The notes under the pieces were generated by a model, which was given only the letters and a program-made list of their open reading frames with translations, did not search any database and had not been told where the DNA came from. Below are positions 58,501 through 64,000 of a stretch of 64,000 nt of DNA, piece by piece; positions within the stretch are counted from its first letter, which is position 1; each line of letters opens with the position of its first letter. The position numbers and the translations under genes were made by a program. Source of the stretch: Vitellaria paradoxa (lineage: Eukaryota > Streptophyta > Magnoliopsida > Ericales > Sapotaceae); the NCBI GenBank assembly GCA_019916065.1, contig CM034243.1:32621453-32685452 (forward strand). The letters are read 5' to 3'.

Positions 58501-61500
58501 GGTTTCGGGTTCAGGGTTTGGGGTTCCGGGTTCGGGGTTTGGGATTCAAAGTTCTGGGATTGGGGTTTGGGGTTCGGGTTTCGAGGTTCTGGGTTCGGGG
58601 TTCTGGGCTCGGGGTTCGTGGTTCGGGGTTTCGGGTTCAGGGTCCGGGGTTCCGGGTTTAGGATTCAAGGTTCCGGGATCGGGGTTTGTGGTTCGGGCTT
58701 TCGGGGTTCTAGGTTCGGGGTTCTAGGCTCGGGGTTCGTGGTTCGGGATTTCAGGTTCAGGGTTCGGGGTTTGGGATTCAAGGTTCCGAGATCAGGGTTT
58801 GGGGTTCAGGCTCTCGGGGTTCTGGGTTCAGGGTTCTGGGCTCGGGGTTCGTGGTTCGGGGTTTCGGGTTTAGGGTTCGAGTTTCCGGGTTCGTGGTTTG
58901 GGATTCAAGGTTCCGGGATCGGGGTTTGGGGTTCGGGCTTTCACGGTTCTGGGTTCGAGGTCCGGGGCTCGGGGTTCGTGGTTCGGGGTTTCGGGCTCTG
59001 GGTTCGGGGTTCCGGGTTCAGGGTTTAGGATTCTAGGTTCCGGGAATGGGGTTTCGGGTTTGGGCTTTCGAGGTTCTGCGTTCGGGGTTCTAGGCTCGGG
59101 GTTCGTGCTTCGGGGTTTCGGGTTCAGGGTTCGGGGTTCTGGGTTCGGGGTTTTTGATTCAAGGTTTCGGGATCGGGGGTTGGGATTCGGGCTTTCGGGG
59201 TTCTGGGTTCGGGGTTTTGGGCTCGGGGTTCGTGGTTCGGGGTTTCAGGTTGAGGGTTCGGGGTTCCGGGTTCAAAGTTTGGGATTTAAGGTTCTGGGAT
59301 TGGGGTTTGGGGTTTAGGCTTTAGGGGTTTGGGGTTCTGGGCTTAGCGTTCGTGGTTTGGGGTTTCTGGTTCAGGATTCGGGGTTCTGGGTTCGGGGTTT
59401 AGGATTTCAGGTTCCGGGATCGGGGTTTGGGGTTCGGGCTTTCGGGGTTTTGGGTTCGGGGTTCTGGGCTCGGGGTTCGTGGTTTGGGGTTTCAGGTTCA
59501 GGGTTCGGGGTTCCGGGTTTGGGGTTTTGGATTCAAGGTTCCGGGATTGGGGTTTGGGGTTCGGGCTTTCGGGGTTTTGGGTTCGGGGTTCTGGGCTCGT
59601 GGTTTGTGGTTCGGAGTTTCGGGTTCAGGGTTCGGGGTTCCGGGTTCTTGGTTTGGGATTCAAGGTTCCGGGATCGGGGTTTGGGGTTCGGGCTTTCGTG
59701 GTTCTGCGTTCGGGGTTCTGGGCTCGGGGTTCGTGGTTCGGGGCTCGAGATTCCAGGTTCGGGGTTTGGGATTCAAGGTTCCAGGATCGGGGTTTGGGGT
59801 TCGGGCTTTCGGGGTTCTGCGTTCGGGGTTCTGGGCCCGGGGTTCGTGCTTCGGGGTTTCGGGTTCAGGGTTCGGGGTTCCTGGTTCGGGGTTTGGGATT
59901 CAAGGTTTCGGGATCGGGGTTTGGGGTTCGGGCTTTTGGGGTTCTGGGTTCGGGGTTTTGGGCTCGGGGTTCGTGGTTCAGGGTTTCGGGTTCAGGGTTC
60001 GGGGTTTCGGGCTTGGGGTTTGGGATTCAAGGTTTCGGGATCGGGGTTAGGGGTTCGGGCTTTCAGTGTTCTGGGTTCGGGGTTCGTGGTTCGAGGTTTC
60101 AGGTTCAGGGTTCGGGGTTCAGGGTTCGGTGTTCCGGGTTCGGGGTTTGGGATTCAAGGTTCCGGGATCGGGGTTTGGGGTTCTGGGCTCGGGGTTTGTG
60201 GTTTGGGGTTTCGGGTTCAGGGTTCGGGGGGCTCCAGGTTCGGGGTTTGGGATTCAACGTTCCGGGATCGGGGTTTGGGGTTCGGGCTTTCGTTGTTCTG
60301 GGTTCGGGGTTCTGGGCTCGGGGTTCGTGGTTCGGGTCTTGAGATTCCAGGTTCGGGGTTTGGGATTCAGGGTTCCAGGATCGGGGTTTGGGGTTCGGGC
60401 TTTCGGGGTTCTGCGTTCGGGGTTCTGGGCCCGGAGTTCGTGCTTCGGGGTTTCGGGTTCAATGTTCGGGGTTCCTGGTTCGGGGTTTGGGATTCAAGGT
60501 TTCGGGATCGGGGTTTGGGGTTCGGGCTTTTGGGGTTCTGGGTTCGGGGTTCTGGGCTCGGGGTTCGTGGTTCGGGGTTTCGGGTTCAGGGTTCGGGGGT
60601 TTCGGGTTTGGGGTTTGGGATTCAAGTTTCAGGGATCGGGGTTTGGGGTTCGGGCTTTCGGGGTTCTGGGTTCAGGGTTTCGAGTTCAGGGTTCGGGGTT
60701 CTGGGTTCAGGGTTTGTGTTTCAAGGTTCCGGGATCGGGGTTTGGGGTTCGGGCTTTCTGGTTTCTGGGCTCGGGGTTCGTGGTTCGGGGTTTCGGGTTC
60801 AGGGTTTGGGGTTCCGGGTTCAAGGTTTAGGATTCAAGGTTCCGGGATCGGGGTTTGGGGTTTTGGGTTCGGGGTTCTGGGCTCGGGGTTCGTGGTTCGG
60901 GGTTTCGGGTTCGGGGTTTGGGATTCAAGGTTCCGGGATCGGGGTTAGGGGTTCGGGCTTTCAGGGTTCTGGGTTCGGGGTTCGAGGTTTTGGGTTCAGG
61001 GTTTGGGGTTCCGGGTTCGGGGTTTGGGATTCAAGGTTCCGGGATCGGGGTTTGGGGTTCTGGGCTCGGGGTTGGTGGTTTGGGGTTTCGGGTTCAGGGT
61101 TCGGGGGGCTCCAGGTTCGGGGTTTGGGATTCAAGGTTCCGGGATCGGGGTTTGGGGTTCGGGCTTTCGGGGTTCTGGGCTCGGGGTTCGTGGATCGGGG
61201 TTTCGGGTTCAGGGTTCCGGGTTCGGGGTTTGGGATTCAAGGTTTCGGGATCGGGGTTTGTGGTTCGGGCTTTCTGGGTTCGGGTTTCTGGGCTCGGGGT
61301 TCGTGGTTCGGGGTTTCGGGTTCAGGGTTCGGGGTTCCGGGTTCGGGGTTGGGATTCAAGGTTCCGGGATTGGGGTTTAGGGTTTGGGCTTTCGGGGTTC
61401 GGGTTCTGGGCTCGGGGTTCGTGGTTCGGGGTTTCGGGTTCAGGGTTCGGGGTTCCGGGTTCGGGGTTTGGGATTCAAGGTTCCGGGATCGGGGTTTGGG

Positions 61501-61627
61501 GTTCGGCCTTTCGGGGTTCTGGGTTCGGGGTTCTGGGCTCGGGGTTCGTGGTTCGGGGTTTCGGGTTCAATGTTCGGGGTTCCGGGTTCGGGGTTTGGGA
61601 TTCAAGGTTCCGAGATCGGGGTTTGGG
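55562..61627 (+). repeat. 6.07-kb telomere-register heptamer array with higher-order repeats
   Basis: The whole stretch parses into 7-bp words, mostly TTCNGGG: TTCGGGG, TTCAGGG, TTCTGGG, TTCCGGG and TTTGGGG. A consensus block of 16 words, one of them 8 bp (TTTCGGGG), gives 113 bp; adding the pair TTCTGGG TTCGGGG gives 127 bp. A landmark in the block (GGGATTCAAGG or a close variant) recurs 51 times, mean spacing about 120 bp, most spacings near 112-113 or 127-128. Exact plant telomere words TTTAGGG survive at 56896, 58869, 59320 and 61376. G-runs of 3-4 separated by 3-4 bases on one strand imply quadruplex potential throughout. Overlapping long frames in both strands (up to 757 codons) have a 7-residue period and arise because TTCGGGG contains no stop in any frame. 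Confidence 0.95.
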
Positions 61628-62278
61628 TGACCGACGCTAAAAAGTGTTTCGGGTTCTACCTCTCAAGTGCAAGAGGGCAGTCATAGTTTTAAAACTCGGT
61701 GAGTCCGAGGTCGAATCCACAGGGAGGGCTTTGTTAAAAGTTCTAGACTTGTTCTCTTAATTAGTAGGTGAACCTAAATTAATTTAAACTAATTTTTTTT
61801 AGCAACTCAAACTTTTGTTTTAGATTCTAAATGAAAGAAATTCAATTTAATTTAAAAATGCAAACAAAGCATCTATTCTAAATTCTAAAGCGAATAAATC
61901 AACTCATAAATTAAATTAAATCACAAGCATAATACTAAAAAGGTTCTCGATCCAACTTTCAAGTCCGGGTAGTTCACTACTTTACCTTGGGATGTTTTTG
62001 TTTGAAGAACAGGGTTTATTTGAAAAGTTTTGAGGACGTTATAATCAAATGTCAGTACTAGTGATCTCAAGCGGATATGGTTAAAGACCTTTGTTTCCTA
62101 GAGTTTTTCAATTAAATGCCAAAATATTAATAAAAATCTGATTTTTTAATTCTATTCAAAAGTATTTGATGATTGGTTACGAAAATCCATACCAGTGATC
62201 TCACACGGATTTGGTTAAGGGTTTTCGTATTCGAATGTTTTCGAAATAGAAAAAAAATAGATTTGTGAAAGGTAAATT

Positions 62279-62333
62279 CCTACGCGAAGGGTCTCGCAAC
62301 CTACGCGAAGGGTTTCGCAACCTACGCGAAGGG
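62279..62333 (+). repeat. 21-bp tandem repeat inside the LTR
   Basis: CCTACGCGAAGGG starts at 62279, 62300 and 62321, the first two units completed by TCTCGCAA/TTTCGCAA. Just upstream, two related segments (around 62054 and 62192, each with AGTGATCTCA-CGGAT-TGGTTAA) form a further duplication about 138 bp apart. Confidence 0.85.
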
Positions 62334-62788
62334 ACTACGAACACCCCAAGGCTTTTCGTGAACTAATCATTTCTTGATTCGTTGAATCAAGAACTAGGGT
62401 TTACGCTAAAACTACTTTAAGCATCTTAAAAACAATAAAATAGCATTCAATCATACGAAAAGAGAATTGAAACAAGTGAAACATGATATTGTGAAACAAA
62501 TCGAAATAAAACGAAATAGATTAAAGTGCAACTTACAACGTAAAGCGAATATAAAAGACGAGGTGAAGAATCACTACAAAGACAACGATGAAAGCTCCAA
62601 CAAAAACCATGAATCCATGCATGCAAGCTTAAAACCTAATCTAAAAAACTCTCAAAATTCTATTCTAACACTCAATTGAAGGTGCAAAATTAAAAGGGGC
62701 TTCCCCCCCTTCTTGGTCATGCAAAAGCTCTTTATATAGATGCCAAGAAACCCTAAAAGAGGTGCTTTAGTTCTTGAATTTCGGATAC

Positions 62789-62890
62789 ACAGTGGTCCCG
62801 ACCGTCTAATCTGGGGGTCGGGACCACAGAAAGCTTTCTTCTCAAATCCTATACACTGTGGTCCCGACCATTAGATGGACGGTCCCGACC
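62789..62890. repeat. GTGGTCCCGACC inverted and direct repeats in the LTR
   Basis: GTGGTCCCGACC (62792-62803) is followed 11 bases on by its complement GGTCGGGACCAC (62816-62827). The direct form returns at 62859-62870, and GGTCCCGACCCCC at 62881-62893. The first pair can form a strong GC-rich stem in AT-rich surroundings. Confidence 0.8.
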
Positions 62891-63163
62891 CCCAAGTATC
62901 TTGATTTCTTGCTTTTCTTCCTCCTTTAGGTTGAGTCTTTGGGCTAGTCTTGGCCATCCAAGGTGGGTTTGAACCATGACATTTCCTTCGTTTTCTCGGC
63001 CATTTCCATAGTTATAAACTTCGACATCCTTGCCATTTTCTCTGCAAATAAACAATTAAAAGTATGAGTAATACAATAACACTAAAACTTCAACTTTAAT
63101 TATTTAAATGCATGAATAAGTGTTGAGTTAGGGAGTTTGTAATTACACTTTTCAAGTGTAATC

Positions 63164-64000
63164 ACACCCCCAACTTGAATATTGCTAGTCACTAGCAATG
63201 CTCTTTATTAAAATGAAATGCATGATGTTCTTTATTAAATGAGATGCAACTACTATCCTATTTCTCTTTTCGTTGGAAACACGGCTACACTTAGCTACGT
63301 GTAGCAAGCCCTTTAAACCCCTAGGTTCCCCCTAGTGGACGAGTGAGGTCTCGTGAGAGTTTGCAGTGAATCTTCCCACAAAATTCTATGGCATGGTCTT
63401 AATGTGTCCAAAAAGTGATCAAGATAAAAATGAATTAAGTTCAAGCTCAACAAGTTACAAAATCCAAATATCATGTGTAATTTCCAAGTGCTAAGCATAA
63501 ATGCATGGACTATCAAAGTAGAAAAAGCATGTGTGCAAAATTGTTTCATTCATCAACAAGGTCTCAAGAGCATAACTGGAACTAAGTTTTGACTTCAACA
63601 AGCTCACAGGATTCCACTCATAGAAAGAAATTCACTCATTCAAGGGTTCACACATTCCTAATAGCATATAATGCTATCCTAGTTGCACATAACCCCACAA
63701 ACATGTGAGTGAACTGAATTAAAGTTTAAAGTGGACATCTCATGATAATGTTCCAATGCATATGCAAGAGATCACCACACAACCTAAACAAGACCACTAC
63801 ATGCACAATACAAGAGTTGCTTGCTTAGAATCCACTAGGTCTTTGTTTGGTTGTAACTTGGCCAAGGGTAATGGTGAACAATGGAAGATATGGAAATCAA
63901 GGCACATGTCTTGGGATAAAGATATTCAAGTGCACAAGTCCCAAACTACCCATTTCCTTTTCCAACCCCAAGAAGACAACAAGAAGCTATTCACTACTTA
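63164..64000 (-). mobile_element. Internal 3' region of the LTR retrotransposon, cut by the window end
   Basis: On the minus strand this lies directly upstream of the polypurine tract. It contains no pol motif, only scattered short frames (for example 63313-63549, 78 codons). It is probably the untranslated region between pol and the 3' LTR. The coding part, if any, would be to the right of the window. Confidence 0.5.

Larger units (their letters stand above)
61628..63163 (-). mobile_element. LTR of a minus-oriented LTR retrotransposon, abutting the array
   Basis: Termini TGATTACACTTG (read on the minus strand from 63163) and GCGTCGGTCA (ending at 61628) give TG...CA ends and a length of 1536 bp. 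A purine tract CAAGTTGGGGGTG (63176-63164) lies immediately outside, as expected of a 3' LTR. A minus-strand TATA box CTATATAAAGAGC is at about 62737-62725. The region CTGTGGATTCGACCTCGG near the 3' terminus resembles, from memory, plant Ty3/Gypsy LTR ends. Internal oddities are a 21-bp tandem repeat and a GTGGTCCCGACC hairpin, listed separately. No protein is encoded. Confidence 0.7.

Noticed and set aside
55562..61627. Array as CRISPR or rDNA spacer
   Set aside because: No constant repeat with unique spacers, and no rRNA sequence at either end. The repetition is hierarchical and head-to-tail.
59357..61630. 757-codon open frame and many other long frames in the GC-rich array, on both strands
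   Set aside because: Translations are 7-residue-periodic reflections of the heptamer (GSGFGV.. on plus, PRTPNPEP.. on minus). A 7-bp word without stop codons stays open in every frame, so length is no evidence of coding. No start context, introns or non-repeat domain.

Overview
The window is nuclear DNA of a flowering plant, almost certainly a eudicot. It is strongly AT-rich and has spliced genes with GT-AG introns. Its protein families are plant-typical (CCT-motif regulator, MATE/DETOXIFICATION transporter, plant GH18 chitinase-like protein), and so is its transposon load: SINEs, many short inverted-repeat elements, TRIM-like elements and a 5S-bearing Cassandra-type remnant. No species can be named from the sequence alone. 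Gene density is very low: only three protein loci can be supported, all on the minus strand. They are the first exon of a MATE transporter (2364-2675), a three-exon CCT-motif regulator (23417-27452, 250 residues) and an intronless GH18 protein (44048-44989, 313 residues). A weak coding remnant of unknown identity lies near 20409-20627.

Left part (1-23 kb): the MATE exon with its promoter and a SINE with clear target-site duplications, then a direct duplication (about 4900-6535 and 9507-10200) whose second copy carries a later MITE insertion. Next come a 5'-truncated Cassandra-like element whose LTR keeps a 5S rRNA-type promoter domain (10755-11230), an AT-rich degenerate tandem region, and a large inverted repeat (12364-15086). 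The two arms of the inverted repeat differ by a clean 155-bp MITE insertion. Dispersed MITEs, SINEs and a Copia-like LTR follow.

Middle part (23-51 kb): the CCT gene with a bZIP-type palindrome in its upstream region, and two complete-looking minus-oriented TRIM-like elements of about 1.2 kb (29601-30853 and 38121-39346) with primer-binding and polypurine sites but no gag/pol. The GH18 gene follows, and then a hAT-type element with a perfect 8-bp target duplication (49433-50609) that is itself interrupted by a SINE with a perfect 15-bp target duplication.

Right part (51-64 kb): very AT-rich DNA with two hairpin elements, then an abrupt switch to a GC-rich, G-strand-biased tandem array of about 6.07 kb (55562-61627). 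The array is built from degenerate 7-bp units of the form TTCNGGG, resembling the plant telomere heptamer TTTAGGG, organised into about 50 higher-order units of roughly 113 or 127 bp. It ends exactly at the TG terminus of a minus-oriented LTR retrotransposon (LTR 61628-63163) that runs off the window. This telomere-register array is the most unusual structure in the window. Long open frames inside it follow from its stop-free heptamer and are not treated as genes.
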